Under the pieces are notes generated by a model, which worked only from the letters and a program-made list of their open reading frames with translations, did not search any database and had not been told where the DNA came from. A stretch of DNA of 64,000 nucleotides from an uncultured Collinsella sp. (GTDB lineage Bacteria; Actinomycetota; Coriobacteriia; Coriobacteriales; Coriobacteriaceae): the NCBI GenBank assembly GCA_958403205.1, contig CATXWM010000002.1, forward strand, positions 72,894 through 136,893, read 5' to 3'. Shown here in pieces: positions 63,559 through 64,000 of the stretch. The translations under genes were made by a program, and so were the position numbers. How positions within the stretch are numbered: position 1 is the first letter of the stretch; every line of letters starts with the position of its first letter.

Positions 63559-63759
63559 CTAGAGAGAGAAACCTATTTGGACATCGGGGCGCAAGACCGC
63601 AATCCATATCGGGCCTGCAGCAGCTCCAACCCAACGCACCACATAGGTTCCCTTTCGTACATGTGTATCAATCTGCCCCGAAATGCCGGTGAATGCAATT
63701 CCAGACCCGTTTGTCGGATAGCAATCGACGTATTCTTGATGGACATGACTATTCGTCAC
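63559..63759 (-). CDS. Possible small hypothetical protein upstream of the HTH-like gene
   Basis: 66 residues from a GTG with no ribosome site, ending 15 bp before the next minus-strand gene, so it could be its operon partner. The sequence (FTGISGQIDTHVRKGTYVVRWVG) alternates like beta strands. No family is recognised, and it may be a non-coding frame or a fragment of a larger gene. Confidence 0.25.
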   Translation of the reverse strand: MTNSHVHQEYVDCYPTNGSGIAFTGISGQIDTHVRKGTYVVRWVGAAAGPIWIAVLRPDVQIGFSL

Positions 63760-64000
63760 AAATCATTCAGCGTATCGCCGGGGTTCCAGTAATACTCGAT
63801 GCATCGGGATGCCCTCATTCCCCTTTTTTCGAAGTTGAATATGATGACAGGACGACTAGGTTTACAAGTCAAGCAAGTTAATAATCTATGTAGTCAATAT
63901 AATACCGTTGAACCCGCATATCGATACCGCTCAGCCATTCGCCTTGCCCCCGTCGCACGTATCTTCATCCGGTCTGTTACTTTTAATCTAACAATTCTTT
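63760..64000. other. Right edge, no supported gene
   Basis: A/T-richer sequence with one 62-codon plus-strand frame (63693-63881) that has no ribosome site and no recognisable motif. No repeat or intact tRNA is visible up to the edge. Confidence 0.4.

Overview
This window looks like a chromosomal segment of a Coriobacteriia actinobacterium, most probably Collinsella or a close relative. The evidence is the high-GC codon use, the actinobacterial mihF-gmk-rpoZ order, an FHA gene beside an FtsR-like MerR gene, and a SpoVS homologue in a lineage not known to sporulate. Nearly all of it is core housekeeping sequence in tightly packed, often overlapping genes. Taxonomy is inferred from gene content only.

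Layout. 1-2.6 kb: the start of adhE (minus strand), a REP-associated tyrosine transposase flanked by inverted repeats, and zinc-type rpmB. 2.9-8.3 kb: a pyrimidine operon (pyrR-B-C-K-D-F) behind an attenuator-like leader; carAB and pyrE are absent from it. 8.6-11 kb: mihF-gmk-rpoZ-thiI. 11.1-15.7 kb: comEA-comEC DNA uptake genes, holA, rpsT. 15.7-27.7 kb: lepA, dusB, hemW, two dnaJ genes (the first ending in membrane segments), mtaB, phoH, ybeY, a diacylglycerol-kinase-type gene, era, recO, rpsO. 27.8-41.9 kb: pnp, rnj, ftsK, a RodZ-like gene, yajQ, rimO, pgsA, cinA, recA, recX. 42-48.8 kb: rny, a GHKL ATPase gene, spoVS, miaB, miaA, hflX. 48.8-51.7 kb: an SOS module with lexA and a co-transcribed membrane protein gene, a divergent YneA-like LysM gene and three regularly spaced LexA boxes; then nrdR and dut. 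52-60.1 kb: a glycolipid glycosyltransferase, trxB, a DUF1836 regulator, a DegV protein, an NlpC/P60 hydrolase, apt, ftsR-like, FHA and a second CDP-alcohol phosphatidyltransferase.

From about 60.42 kb to the right edge the sequence looks like an integrated element. It begins at the 3' half of a tRNA-Pro(GGG), followed by a tyrosine integrase with arginine codon use unlike the host genes, short repeats and small unrecognised genes of lower GC.

The most unusual content is between genes. Two families of long palindromic elements occur, each as an inverted pair (30105-30510 and 51702-52069). Their unpaired cores are nearly identical between copies, while the flanking arms differ completely in sequence. 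In three of the four copies the arms remain perfect or near-perfect complements, and in one family the apical hairpin shows three compensated base-pair changes. That pattern suggests selection or a copying mechanism acting on structure. Other regulatory candidates are 11-bp-phased TTTGGTC repeats upstream of recA with a related pair upstream of comEA, and a shared inverted repeat in front of the DUF1836 regulator gene and the DegV gene.
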